Part shown: in pieces, positions 42,183 to 52,141 of the stretch
Position numbering within the stretch: the stretch's first letter is position 1
Layout: each line of letters begins with the position of its first letter
Assembly (NCBI GenBank): GCA_913774355.1
Contig: CAJYGB010000038.1
Location: 62,001 to 126,000, forward strand
Source: an uncultured Chryseobacterium sp.
GTDB lineage: Bacteria > Bacteroidota > Bacteroidia > Flavobacteriales > Weeksellaceae
Reading direction: 5' to 3'
Length of the DNA stretch: 64,000 bases
The notes under the pieces: model-generated
The model's input: only the letters and a program-made list of their open reading frames with translations
What the model was told of the DNA's origin: nothing
Database searches by the model: none
Translations under genes and position numbers: made by a program

Positions 42183-43154
42183 TTAACTTTCTCTTCTTAA
42201 TAAATAATTGGCCAATTCAGCAAACGGTTTTTTCTTCTCCTCCGGAATATCGATCTTCTGAAGGTAGCTCTGGCCTATTTCGTTGTGTTTTTCAATTAAA
42301 CGCAATGCCTTCTCATCAACTTTCGTTCTTCTGAAAATCTTTTCAACACCGTACACTTTATCGATGTTATCCGTTTTTTTAGAATACCAGTAATCCAGTT
42401 CCTTTCTTTCTTCTTCCGTTGCGTGTTCTCTCGCCATCAGATAAAGTACGGTCTTTTTATTTTCATAAATATCCCCGGCATGTTTCTTACCGAACTGTGC
42501 CTGATCACCGAATACATCAAGATAATCATCCATAATCTGGAATGCAATCCCGATATGCTTCCCGAAGTTGAAAATCGCTTTTGCATCTTTGAAGTTTGCT
42601 TTTGCAATCAGGGCTCCGATCTCAAATGAAGACGCGCTCAAAACCCCGGTTTTATAGGTAATCATCCTGATGTAATCATCAAAGGTCACGTTTTCCTGGG
42701 TCTCGAAATTGATGTCATACTGCTGCCCTTCACACAGCAACAGACCGGTATGGGTGAATATTCTGATGCAGGCTTTGAAAATTTCAGGTTCCAGATCTTC
42801 AAAAAACTTATAGGCTTTCAGCATTAGTCCGTCCCCTGAAAGAATTCCTACGTTAATTCCGTGCAGGGTGTGAATCGTCGGTTTATTTCTTCTCAGCGGA
42901 GCCTCATCCATGATATCGTCGTGGATCAGGGTAAAGTTATGGAAAAACTCGATCGCCAAAGCAGGTTTTATCGCCTCTTTCAAATCACCGCCAAATAAAT
43001 CGCAGGCCATCAGAACCATGATCGGACGAAGACGCTTGCCACCGTGAGAAATAATGTAGTTCATCGGTTCATACAATTCCACCGGCTTATCTTTAAAGGT
43101 ATATTTGGCAATGGCATCCGCAACAATCTGCTGGTATCGGTCTAAAAATTCCAT
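42183..43154 (-). CDS. Polyprenyl synthetase (trans-isoprenyl diphosphate synthase)
   Basis: 323 residues from the ATG at 43154; the in-frame ATG at 43175 falls inside the -7 box and is rejected. The first Asp-rich motif is DDIMD (79-83) and the second DDYLD (209-213), with GGKRLRP at 38-44 and Lys/Thr in ITYKTG. It condenses isopentenyl units for quinone, carotenoid or carrier-lipid synthesis. Phe74, five residues before the first Asp, is a size that often limits products to about C20 in this family, an inference. Confidence 0.9.
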   Translation of the reverse strand: MEFLDRYQQIVADAIAKYTFKDKPVELYEPMNYIISHGGKRLRPIMVLMACDLFGGDLKEAIKPALAIEFFHNFTLIHDDIMDEAPLRRNKPTIHTLHGINVGILSGDGLMLKAYKFFEDLEPEIFKACIRIFTHTGLLLCEGQQYDINFETQENVTFDDYIRMITYKTGVLSASSFEIGALIAKANFKDAKAIFNFGKHIGIAFQIMDDYLDVFGDQAQFGKKHAGDIYENKKTVLYLMAREHATEEERKELDYWYSKKTDNIDKVYGVEKIFRRTKVDEKALRLIEKHNEIGQSYLQKIDIPEEKKKPFAELANYLLRRES

Positions 43155-43172
43155 AAATTCTAATAGTTTAAA

Positions 43173-43180
43173 CAAAAATA
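43173..43180 (-). promoter_or_regulatory. -7 box of polyprenyl synthetase
   Basis: TATTTTTG on the minus strand, exact TAnnTTTG match, 18 bp before the chosen start. It decides between two ATGs. Confidence 0.5.
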
Positions 43181-43247
43181 CAATTTTTCGGGGCTTTATA
43201 AAGTAAAATCCTCACTGTTTTAATAGAGAGGATTCAATTTTAATTAA

Positions 43248-43400
43248 TTATTTTAGTTGTAATATTTCAGGATTCTTATTTCCATGACGAATTGTTAAAA
43301 TATAAATTGTATCATTATTCATTTCATAATAAAGAAGATACTTCTGAATGATTTTCACGTAGATATTTGGTGATACCCATAACTTTTGATTTAATGATCT
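43248..43400 (-). pseudogene. RelE/ParE-family toxin C-terminal remnant
   Basis: After an upstream in-frame stop, the minus strand reads RSLNQKLWVSPNIYVKIIQK then YLLYYEMNNDTIYILTIRHG and NKNPEILQLK with TAA at 43248-43250. YYExNDDTIYILTIRHG is the C-terminal beta-strand signature of RelE/ParE toxins. About half of the ~97-residue protein is missing and no antitoxin gene is beside it. Confidence 0.7.
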
Positions 43401-43482
43401 GAATTAGAAAAATTTTCTCAATTAAATAAAAAAAACTTTGCCCGATATGAGCAAAGTTGATGATATTTTTAAAATTATAGTT

Positions 43483-44625
43483 TTAAGATAAAAATGCCAC
43501 TAAGAGATAAGTAATCCCGGCAACAATCGCTGAGATTGGGATCGTTAGTACCCAGGCCCAAAGAAGGCTTACAGTAATCCCCCATCTTACAGCCGAAACC
43601 CTTTTCGTCAGTCCTACCCCGATAATGGAACCGGTGATGGTATGTGTGGTAGAAACAGGAATTGAAAGGTGTTCTGTAATAAATAAAGTAATGGCACCTG
43701 CAGTTTCTGCACTTACTCCTTCTAAAGGCGTTACTTTCGTGATTTTTGTTCCCATTGTTTTAATGATCTTCCAGCCTCCGCTCATGGTACCTAAAGCAAT
43801 GGCCAAGAACGATACCAGAGGAACCCACAAATAATGCTGCGCAAAATAGTTGAAACGCTCTCCGGAAGCAATATTCATATATAATGGATCGTGAATCATA
43901 TCTACGTGATAGAAAATTATTGCCGCTCCAATAATCCCCATTACTTTCTGAGCATCATTAAGACCATGTGTCAAGCTGAATAATGCCGATGAAGCCAATT
44001 GTAATCTTTTGAATGACTGATCTGCCTTATGTGGATTTGATCTTTTATAAAGATGAACAATAATAAGGGTAATGATTATCGAAATTAACATCCCGATGAA
44101 AGGAGCCAAGAAAATGAACAGGAAAATAGGAATTACCTTATCAAATTTCACCACCTTCTGATGTGTGACCTGGCTAAAAGCTTCTTTAAGGGTATCCCAC
44201 ACTCCCAACTCGGAATGTGCTGCTGCTACCGTATGATAATCCATCATAAAAGCATGCATTAAAGCAGCCCCTAGAAAGCCTCCTATCAAAGTATGCGAGG
44301 AGGAGGAAGGAATACCGAACCACCACGTCAAAAGATTCCATGCGATGGCAGCAATCAATCCTGAAAATATAACTTCAAGGTTGATAAAATTTTCATTTAC
44401 GGTTTTGGCAATCGTATTACCAATTTTAAATTCTCCAATAACATAGGCCGCTAAGAAAAAAGCGGCAAAATTCCAGAGCGCAGCCCAAAGAACGGCCTGG
44501 AAAGGAGTTAAAACTTTTGTAGAAACAATAGTCGCAATTGAGTTGGCCGCATCATGGAAACCATTGATGTAATCGAATATGAGGGCCAATGCAATAATAA
44601 CTATAAGTAAAATCGGAAATTCCAT
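43483..44625 (-). CDS. PiT-family inorganic phosphate transporter
   Basis: 380 residues with about 10 membrane helices. The two inverted PiT signatures are present: DYINGFHDAANSIATIVSTK near the N-terminus and SLTHGLNDAQKVMGII in the middle, with ETAGAITLF and PVSTTHTITGSIIGVG later. It is a low-affinity phosphate importer coupled to H+ or Na+. It follows the DUF47 gene by 20 bp, the usual pairing. Confidence 0.94.
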   Translation of the reverse strand: MEFPILLIVIIALALIFDYINGFHDAANSIATIVSTKVLTPFQAVLWAALWNFAAFFLAAYVIGEFKIGNTIAKTVNENFINLEVIFSGLIAAIAWNLLTWWFGIPSSSSHTLIGGFLGAALMHAFMMDYHTVAAAHSELGVWDTLKEAFSQVTHQKVVKFDKVIPIFLFIFLAPFIGMLISIIITLIIVHLYKRSNPHKADQSFKRLQLASSALFSLTHGLNDAQKVMGIIGAAIIFYHVDMIHDPLYMNIASGERFNYFAQHYLWVPLVSFLAIALGTMSGGWKIIKTMGTKITKVTPLEGVSAETAGAITLFITEHLSIPVSTTHTITGSIIGVGLTKRVSAVRWGITVSLLWAWVLTIPISAIVAGITYLLVAFLS

Positions 44626-44645
44626 TGTTTAATTATAATTATTAA

Positions 44646-45284
44646 TTAAGCGTATTTAATCATGATGTTCTCGATCGTGTTGGCAACATCTTCTGCTTTG
44701 TCTGTTACTACTTCAAGATAATTAAGTACGGATGAAACCTTGATAATGTTGATCGCGTCATTCGTTTCAAATAACTCTACCATAGAGTTCGATAACAGAT
44801 CATCAGCAATATTTTCAATAGAATTTACTTTGATGCAGGCTTCTTTTACCTGCTCCATATTTTTGAAACCTTTCAGGTTCTTCATTGCGTTCTGGATCTC
44901 AAGACATGCCTTGTGGATCAGCAATGAGAAATCGGAATACGCTTTCATTTCTGGAGATTTGTACAGGAAAATATACTTCGTGGAAGCGTAAATGTAATCG
45001 GCGATATCATCCAGTCCGGTAGCCAGCGTGTGGATATCTTCCCTGTCAAACGGCGTAATGAAGTTTTTACCCAATTCTACGAAGATTTCGTGGGTAAGCT
45101 CATCATTTTTGTGCTCGTAGTCGCTCATCTTTTTCAGCATGGAATCGTCATTCAGATCGAAATCCTTGATTCCGTGGTTGAATTCTTCAGACATTGCTAC
45201 AAGGTTTTCTGTTACTTTTTCGAAAAGCACAAAGAAGATTTTATCTTTCGGTTGGAAAGCGTGGAAAATATTACCAATTCCCAT
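44646..45284 (-). CDS. DUF47 family (PhoU-like) phosphate transport regulator
   Basis: 212 residues, all-alpha, with the PhoU-like motif DYEHKNDELTHEIFVELGKN (E/DxxxD metal-binding helices) and DDIADYIY. These proteins pair with PiT transporters and are thought to control them. First gene of the DUF47-PiT operon. Confidence 0.92.
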   Translation of the reverse strand: MGIGNIFHAFQPKDKIFFVLFEKVTENLVAMSEEFNHGIKDFDLNDDSMLKKMSDYEHKNDELTHEIFVELGKNFITPFDREDIHTLATGLDDIADYIYASTKYIFLYKSPEMKAYSDFSLLIHKACLEIQNAMKNLKGFKNMEQVKEACIKVNSIENIADDLLSNSMVELFETNDAINIIKVSSVLNYLEVVTDKAEDVANTIENIMIKYA

Positions 45285-45395
45285 TGTAAAGTTTTTATAA
45301 TTTCGTGTGCAAATTTCTTAAAAAACCCCCTTACCTGAAACAATACAACATTAAGTTTTGTTAACATTGGCTTACCGCCTGGCTATCAAACAAAA

Positions 45396-45417
45396 AAACC
45401 GGCAAAAATGCCGGTTT
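45396..45417 (-). terminator. Terminator of second DEAD-box helicase
   Basis: Perfect hairpin AAACCGGCA / TGCCGGTTT with AAAA loop and T-run on the minus strand, 19 bp after the stop at 45436. Confidence 0.78.
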
Positions 45418-45435
45418 ATATGGTTTTGGAAGGGA

Positions 45436-47130
45436 TTAATTTGCCTCTTCGGCACGCATTTCCTTTCCTCTGAATTTCATTGTGGAAATATTGCTCAAAA
45501 GATCTCCCTTGTAGGATTTTTCGATCTCGAAGAAAGAGAATTTCTCCAGGATCTCGATATCTCCGATTTCCGCTCTTTTTTTGCTTTTCCCGTTAGACGT
45601 AGCTTTATTGATAATGTCTAATACGTCAAGCTTTTTCAGCTGGTCTTTTTTACCAAGGTTGAAGAAGAATCTTACCATGTCTTCATTCTTTCTTCTTGGT
45701 TTTCCGCCACGCTCTCTTCTTTCTCCTCTCTCGCTTCGTTCTCCCCTGTCGCGGTCTCTGCCTCTGTCACGGTCTCTTCTGGAACCTCTGTCGTCATCCC
45801 TGCTGCTCAGCTTCTGTTCCATCAGGTCATGTCTGTCTTTATAATACAGCGCAAGATCTTTCAGTTGGAACTGAAGAAGCTTGTGTGCCAGTTCTTCTTT
45901 CGTAAAGGCTGATAAATCCGGAATTAAAGAATCATCGAACTCGAAGAAATCTTCGTGAATCTCGAAAAGGCTTTCGAAAACACCGCCTACCTGGGCTTTG
46001 ATAATATCTTCACCGGTAGGGATTTTGCCTTCCGTCATCTCGATTTTCGTTACCGATTTGATCTGCTTCAGCTTTCTGCTTTCTTCAGGCTTGATCAAAG
46101 CAATGGAAATACCGTCTTTTCCGGCTCTACCCGTTCTTCCGCTTCGGTGAACGAATACTTCAGGATCATCAGGCAGAGAATAGTGGATTACGTGCGTCAG
46201 TGAATTTACATCCAATCCTCTTGCCGCAACGTCCGTCGCCACAAGGATATCAATATTTTTCAGTCTGAACTTTTTCATTACCGTATCCCTCTGTGCCTGA
46301 GAAAGGTCTCCGTGAAGCGCGTCGGCTGCATATCCGTTCTGCATCAGGAAATCGGCAACCTCCTGGGTTTCCATTCTCGTTCTGCAGAAAATAATGGAAT
46401 ATTGGTTCGGGTTTGAATCGATCAGTCTCTTCAAAGCCTCTTTTTTCTGACGGTAACCGGTTACATAATATTCGTGCTTGATGTTCTTCTTAACTTCGTT
46501 AATGGAACCCACGGAAATTCTGTGAGGCTTGGTCAGGTAATTTTTAGAAATACGTTCTACTTCCTTGTTCATCGTTGCAGAGAACAGGAAAGTCTGTTTT
46601 GTTTCAGGCGTTTCGCTGAGGATGGTTTCCAGTTCGTCTTTGAAGCCCATGGAAAGCATTTCGTCAGCCTCGTCCAGTACCAGCCAGTGGATAGCTGAAA
46701 AATCGAGTGCCTTTCTGTTGATAAGGTCGATCACCCTTCCCGGAGTTCCCACAATGATCTGCGGTTTATCCTTTAGCGATCTCATTTGGTCCATAATACT
46801 GCTTCCACCGTAAACTGCCGTAGTTTTGATGTCTTTCATGTATTTGGAATAATTTTTTATGTCTTTAGCAATCTGAAGACATAATTCCCGTGTCGGACAA
46901 AGCACCAATAGCTGGATTTTGCGACTCGTTTCGTCAATCATATCCAAAATCGGAAGCGAAAATGCTGCTGTTTTGCCTGTCCCCGTCTGCGCAAGTGCGA
47001 TCAAGTCGCGAATATCTGAAAGAATGAAAGGGATAGTCTGTTTTTGGATTTCTGTCGGGCTTTCGTAACCCAGTTCGCCAATTGCCTTAAGAATATCAGG
47101 ACTTAAATTGGTCTCCGTAAATAAATTCAT
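45436..47130 (-). CDS. DEAD-box RNA helicase (DeaD/CsdA-like)
   Basis: 564 residues. Motif I AQTGTGKT (47-54), PTRELC, VLDEADEML, SATM, ATDVAARGLD and HRSGRTGRAG are intact. The C-terminal part has an Arg/Asp/Gly-rich stretch (about 440-475, RGS/RDRDRG repeats) and a DbpA-like RNA-binding domain at the end (VRFFFNLGKKDQLKKLDVLD to ...ISTMKFRGKEMRAEEAN). It belongs to the DeaD/CsdA branch, acting on ribosome assembly and mRNA, often in the cold. Confidence 0.93.
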   Translation of the reverse strand: MNLFTETNLSPDILKAIGELGYESPTEIQKQTIPFILSDIRDLIALAQTGTGKTAAFSLPILDMIDETSRKIQLLVLCPTRELCLQIAKDIKNYSKYMKDIKTTAVYGGSSIMDQMRSLKDKPQIIVGTPGRVIDLINRKALDFSAIHWLVLDEADEMLSMGFKDELETILSETPETKQTFLFSATMNKEVERISKNYLTKPHRISVGSINEVKKNIKHEYYVTGYRQKKEALKRLIDSNPNQYSIIFCRTRMETQEVADFLMQNGYAADALHGDLSQAQRDTVMKKFRLKNIDILVATDVAARGLDVNSLTHVIHYSLPDDPEVFVHRSGRTGRAGKDGISIALIKPEESRKLKQIKSVTKIEMTEGKIPTGEDIIKAQVGGVFESLFEIHEDFFEFDDSLIPDLSAFTKEELAHKLLQFQLKDLALYYKDRHDLMEQKLSSRDDDRGSRRDRDRGRDRDRGERSERGERRERGGKPRRKNEDMVRFFFNLGKKDQLKKLDVLDIINKATSNGKSKKRAEIGDIEILEKFSFFEIEKSYKGDLLSNISTMKFRGKEMRAEEAN

Positions 47131-47150
47131 TAAATATTATAAAATTTCTG

Positions 47151-47158
47151 CAAAGATA
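47151..47158 (-). promoter_or_regulatory. -7 box of second helicase
   Basis: TATCTTTG on the minus strand, exact TAnnTTTG match, 21 bp before the ATG. Confidence 0.55.
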
Positions 47159-47355
47159 CAATAAATATTGATTTGTTTTTGAATTAATTACGAAATATAC
47201 AAACTTAAATTCAGAATCATTTAAGATTTTTTTAATTTTTAAAAAATTTACCGCAAAAAAACGACGCCTGCGTTAAAAACATGTTAAAAATTATTTTTTT
47301 TTGTTAAATTGGATTGATTTTTTCTGTTTAATTTATGAATTTTCAGAAATTAACT

Positions 47356-48619
47356 ATGAAACGCCTGTTCTTTTTTTTGATATTCTTTTTCAGAACATTA
47401 GAAATTTCTGCCCAAACCAATAGATATCCACCTAGCTGAACCCTGGAGAATTGTATAGAATATGCAAAGCAGCACAACATCTCCATCAATTCTTTGCGCC
47501 TTTCCAGAAACGCTGCGGAACAGGATCTGCTCCAGGCGAAAAAAGCCAAATACCCCAACCTGAATGCCTCCGTATCACAAGGTATTTTGGCCGTAAACGG
47601 AAATAACGGACTGAACGTAAACGGGATACCTTCACAAAACATAGCAGCAAGCTCGTCCATGACTTTATACCGCGCAGGCTATATCCGAAACAATGAGGCT
47701 TCCAAAAATCTTCTGGTACAGATGGCGGATCTGTCGGTGCAGGAAGCCCAGAACAACATCACGTTGAATATCACCCAGGCCTACCTAAATATTTTAATGG
47801 CAGAAGAAAATATTGTCGCTCTTCAGGAAATTTTAACCACTACAAAAACACAACTTAAGCAAGGCGACCAGCTCTATAAAGCAGGCAGTATCTCCAGATT
47901 CAGGCACAGGTCGCCCAGGACGAATACAATCTTATTGCCGCACAGAATAACCTCAGAACCTATATTGTCAATCTGAAACAGATCTTACAGCTTCCTACCG
48001 ATTACGATTTTTCAGATCGTAAAGCCGGAAAGCATTACCGTCGATGAAAACTTTAAAACCCTGTCCGAAGTTCAGAACATGGCCCAGAATCAGCGGCCGG
48101 AAGTGAAATACGGGGAACTTAACATCGAAAACTCCAAAACCAATCTGAAAATGGCCCAGTCTTCCATTCTTCCGATCTTAAGCCTTACCGGCAAGTATTT
48201 CCAGTAATTATGATTACAACAACGGAAATTATTTTAACCAGCTGGGAAATAACTTTTTCTTGCCGATAGGCCTCAGCTTAGGAATTCCGATTTACAACAA
48301 CAGGATTTACCGGACAGCCATCGAAAAATCAAAGATCGAGATCCAGCAGGCGAATCTGGATTTACTAAATACCAAAACCGTACTTAACCAGCAAATCGAG
48401 CAAGCTTATATCAGCCTTCAGAACTCGGTTTTGCAATACGAATCGGCTTCCCGGCAGATGGATCTCAATAAACAGAGCTATGATATCGTAACCGCCCAGA
48501 TGAAACTGGGAAGCATTGATTATGTGCAGCTTCAGCAGCAGCGGCTTACCTACATCCAATCGATACAGAATTTTCTTCAGGCAAAATATTCGGCCGTTCT
48601 CAATGAGCAGATCTACTAA
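47356..48619 (+). pseudogene. TolC-family outer membrane protein, one nonsense codon and three frameshifts
   Basis: From the ATG at 47356, MKRLFFFLIFFFRTLEISAQ gives a signal peptide, then a TGA (after PPS) where TGG is expected (S-W-T-LENCIEYAKQHNI). The frame is good to about 47895 (KAGSIS), then shifts (...QAQVAQDEYNLIAAQNNLRT), shifts again near 48015 (QIVKPESITVDENFKTLSE) and again near 48190 (ISSNYDYNNGNYFNQLGNNF), finishing at TAA 48617-48619. When pieced together these give a nearly complete TolC-type protein of about 420 residues. It heads a dead export operon. Confidence 0.88.
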
Positions 48620-48655
48620 TTTTATGCAGGAAATCCAATAAACATCAGATAAACC

Positions 48656-49813
48656 ATGAAAGGAAAAAATAAAAAATGGCTGTACTGGATGATCGGCGGC
48701 ATCGTTGTTTTGGTTGCTGCCTGGTACTTTTTTATCCGCGAAAAAGAAGTTAAAATCCAATTGGAAACCACAAAACCCGACATGGGCGAGATCTCGAACT
48801 CCATTACAGCTACGGGAAAGGTTCAGCCTGTGGATACGGTGGCCGTAGGTACGCAGATTTCCGGGATCATTAAAAAAACCTATGTAGATTTTAATTCTAC
48901 TGTGAAAAAAGGACAGCTCCTGGCGACCCTTGATCCCGATCTGTTTCAATACCAGACCGAACAGATCAATGCCAATTTACAGAATTCGAAAAGCAACCTA
49001 GCCTATAATGAAATCAATTTCAACCGCCAGCGGCAGCTTTATAAAGTAGGCGCCATCAGCAAAGCGGATTTTGATGTAGCGACCAACCAGTTCAATGCTG
49101 CAAGGGCACAGGTAAATTCCGTAAGCGCACAGCTTTCCACGGCCAGAAAAAATTTATCCTTGACGAATATCTATTCACCGATCGACGGAACGGTTCTGAA
49201 CCGGAATGTGAGCGAAGGCCATAAAGCTACCTTTACCGTTGATGCCTTTCCGGACGAAACCTTTAACGGAAGCGTATCGGAGGTGCGGCTGCAACCTACC
49301 GTTTCCTCCAATGTCGTGAATTATACCACCATCATCAATGCGGACAATTCAAGCTTAAAATTAAAACCCGGAATGACGGCCAATATCACGATTTACACCT
49401 AAGTCCTGAAAAACATCATGAAAATCCCAGCCGCCGCAACCAGCTTCAGGCCGGACAGCCTGGTGATGAAAAAGTACAAAGTGGATTCACCTTTCGCTAA
49501 TGGAAAAGGGAAAAGAAAAGGCACCGGGCCGAAAAAAGAAAAATCCGGCGGGGAAAATAAAAGTGAAGCCGCAGGGGTATGGGTAATCGGAAAAGACAGC
49601 ATCATTACCCGGAAGAGGATCAGAACCGGAATGAACAACGACACGGAAATCCAGGTTATTTCGGGACTTGACAGAAATGACAATATCTTCACAGGATATA
49701 AAAATTTATCTAAAAAACCCTCCGGGAATGCCGCTAAAAGCCCTTTTATGCCTCAGCGAAGAGATGGAGGAAGTGGCGGAGGAAACCGTGGCGGCGGTGG
49801 CGGACCGAGATAA
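48656..49813 (+). pseudogene. MacA-like adaptor, in-frame deletion and nonsense codon
   Basis: N-terminal TM (about 10-26), lipoyl half (VDTVAVGTQISGIIKKTYVD) and helical hairpin are intact. After VLNRNVSEG the sequence jumps directly to HKATFTVDAFPDETFNG; about 45 residues of the second lipoyl/barrel part are missing in frame. TAA (49400-49402) after ITIYT interrupts it, and the same frame continues with the C-terminal domain (SLVMKKYKVDSPF... VISGLDRNDNIFTGY) to 49813. It is the adaptor of a MacAB-type exporter, now probably non-functional. Confidence 0.85.
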
Positions 49814-49868
49814 AAAAGCAATAGTCAACAACAAATCACTATCAATAAAAAAACCACCATGCCGGAAA

Positions 49869-50633
49869 GTCTGCCTCCTTGGCCAGACCGTGGTCGCCAA
49901 TCTTTTTCCGAATGGTGAAGATCCGGTCGGCAGCATTATCCGGTTCAACAAAGTTCCGATGAAGGTAATCGGCGTCCTGGCAGCCAAAGGCTCCAACGCA
50001 TTCGGGCAGGATCAGGATGATGTGATTATCGCTCCGTTCAGTACGGTACAGCGAAGATTCCTGGGAATTACCTATGTACAGACGATCTACGCTTCCTCTA
50101 CCAACGAAAATACTTCCCAGCAGGTCACGGATGAAATTTCGGAAATTTTAAGGAAACAGCATAAGCTTGCTGAAGACGGCAGCAATGACGATTTTTCCGT
50201 AAGAACCCAGGCCGAACTGATTTCCACCATGAGTTCAACCAGCCAGCTTTTAACAGTGCTTTTATCGGCTATTGCAGGGATTTCGCTGATTGTCGGAGGA
50301 ATCGGGATTATGAACATCATGTACGTTTCCGTTACCGAAAGAACCAAGGAGATTGGCCTTAGAATGTCGATCGGCGCCAGAGGAAAAGATATCCTATACC
50401 AGTTTTTGATTGAAGCGATCATGATCAGCATTACCGGCGGGATCATCGGTGTGCTACTGGGTGTTTTAACCTCGAAACTTGTCACGCTTTTCCTTTCGTG
50501 GCCGACGTATATTACGGAATCATCCATTATCATTTCATTCATCGTCTGTGCCATCACCGGTGTATTTTTCTGATATTACCCAGCTTTGAAAGCTTCAAAA
50601 CTGGATCCTATCGAGGCATTGCGGTATGAATAG
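49869..50633 (+). pseudogene. MacB-like ABC permease, 5' deletion and nonsense codon
   Basis: Only the last ~250 residues remain: the end of the periplasmic MacB core (GQTVVANLFPNGEDPVGS, QDQDDVIIAPFSTVQRRF) and the FtsX-type permease with three TMs (ISLIVGGIGIMNIMYVSVTE, RTKEIGLRMSIGA). The whole ATPase domain and first TM are missing. A TGA (50571-50573) stands where GGA is expected, and the frame continues YYPALKASKLDPIEALRYE to TAG at 50631-50633. Confidence 0.87.
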
Positions 50634-50678
50634 TTTTCGTAATTTTAAAGAAATTAAGATCAATAAAAAACAAATCGT

Positions 50679-51344
50679 ATGTCGGCAGTACTTTCTCCTG
50701 AAGTGTTCGGATTTTTAAAAAAGCTCAGTCAAAATAACAACCGCGAATGGTTTAGCGAACATAAAAACCTGTATGTTGAATCCCAGCAGAACGTCATTGC
50801 ATTCCTAGAAAGCATCATTACAAAAATGTCAGGATTCGATGAAGAACTGGCGAAAATCGATGCAAAAAAGGCATTGTTCAGGATTTACCGCGATACTCGG
50901 TTTTCCAAAGATAAAATTCCGTACAAAACGAATTTCGGTGCGTCGCTGGGGATGGGAAAGGGAAGTCAGAAAGGTGGCTATTATCTGCACCTGGAGCCAG
51001 GCAAATCGTTTATCGCCGGAGGAATTTATATGCCGGAATCATCTGTCTTAAAAGAATTGAGAAAAGAGATTTCATTGTATTCTGAAGAGTTTTTAGCTAT
51101 TATCAACAATAACGATTTTAAAAAGCATTTCCCTGAAATGGATCAGGAAGACAAGCTGAAGAAAATTCCCCAGGGATTTGAAAAAGATGATCCCATGGCC
51201 GAATACCTCAAACTGAAAAATTTCATTGTTGTTTATGATCTAAAAGACGAAGAAGTGCTGGATAAAAATGCCGTTAAAAACCTTACCAACATCTTCAAAT
51301 TGATGAAACCGCTGAACGATTTTCTGAATGCGCCGCTGATGTGA
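50679..51344 (+). CDS. DUF2461 family protein
   Basis: 221 residues. The blocks FLKKLSQNNNREWFSEHKNLY, RIYRDTRFSKDKIPYKTNFG and GGYYLHLEPGKSFIAGGIYMPE are characteristic of the TIGR02453/DUF2461 family. Function unknown. It follows the dead MacB remnant by 45 bp but seems intact. Confidence 0.85.
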   Translation: MSAVLSPEVFGFLKKLSQNNNREWFSEHKNLYVESQQNVIAFLESIITKMSGFDEELAKIDAKKALFRIYRDTRFSKDKIPYKTNFGASLGMGKGSQKGGYYLHLEPGKSFIAGGIYMPESSVLKELRKEISLYSEEFLAIINNNDFKKHFPEMDQEDKLKKIPQGFEKDDPMAEYLKLKNFIVVYDLKDEEVLDKNAVKNLTNIFKLMKPLNDFLNAPLM

Positions 51345-52141
51345 GGGAAATGGTCAATGGTTAATTTTGCTTGGCAAGTCAATTTTTAAAAAGTGAATGG
51401 TGAATTTTGTTTTGCAAATGAATTTTAATAAACATGAATTGACTATTGACTCGAAGAAATTGACCATTTACAAGAAACTGAATTTTGCTGCTGAAGTCAA
51501 TTTTAAAAGTGAATGGTGAAAGGTGAATTTAATAAGGCTTTTCTGGACACCAGGCACACCGAGTTCTTCTCATCCTTGCTGTTTTGAAGTTTCATAAAGC
51601 CGTTTCACTTATCATAAAAACACGGAGGTTTATTGAAAGTATTTGATTTTATCGGGAAGCATGAAGATACAAAAGATTAAAAGTGTGTGATAAGGATGCA
51701 AGATTATCTTTAATAAAATTGAATACCACTGATTAATTTTTGGTATTGTTAATTTGAAATTGGTTTTAAAAAACTTTGAAATTGAATACTTTGCAGTTTT
51801 TAATTTTTGTAGAAAGCGACCGCATCTATCTTAGTGTAACAATTCCTAATTTTAATGTAGATTTTTAGCCCTGCTATTATCAACGGTATAAAAATTTGGC
51901 ATTGTCAAATTCCTTGTGTCTTTTCTTTCAACGTTACCTCTGCACCAATTTTCGCGTCTTTGCGCATTCCAAAAGCAATTGAAGGTCAAAATATAACATC
52001 CCGGTAACGGCTTAAAGGATCCTATATTTTCCACTTTACTACAATTAATTAAACCCTGAATTTCAACCAGTTATATTTTAATATTTTTAACAGTAGTTTA
52101 ACATTTTTGCTTATATTTGCGGATTAGTCAAATAGCCTGCA
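51345..52141. other. Intergenic region of dispersed repeats
   Basis: No gene seen in 800 bp. 51350-51530 is a string of GTGAATGGTGAATTTTGC/GCAAG words shared with 30252-30297 and 30957-31021 (opposite strand). 51585-51612 matches 30889-30909. The rest is AT-rich; a promoter box for the next gene is at 52112-52119. Confidence 0.6.
52112..52119 (+). promoter_or_regulatory. -7 box of FkbM methyltransferase gene
   Basis: TATATTTG, exact TAnnTTTG match, 22 bp before the ATG at 52142. Confidence 0.55.

Noticed and set aside
48365..48949. 194-codon minus-strand frame
   Set aside because: Antisense to the TolC/MacA pseudogenes; it stays open by chance and has no motif.
50571..50573. UGA in the MacB-like gene as recoding or selenocysteine
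   Set aside because: The upstream part of the gene is deleted and the neighbouring genes carry other lesions, so simple decay explains it better. No SECIS-like hairpin seen.
51852..52034. 60-codon minus-strand ORF as a small gene
   Set aside because: It is made of the same word-like intergenic repeat material.
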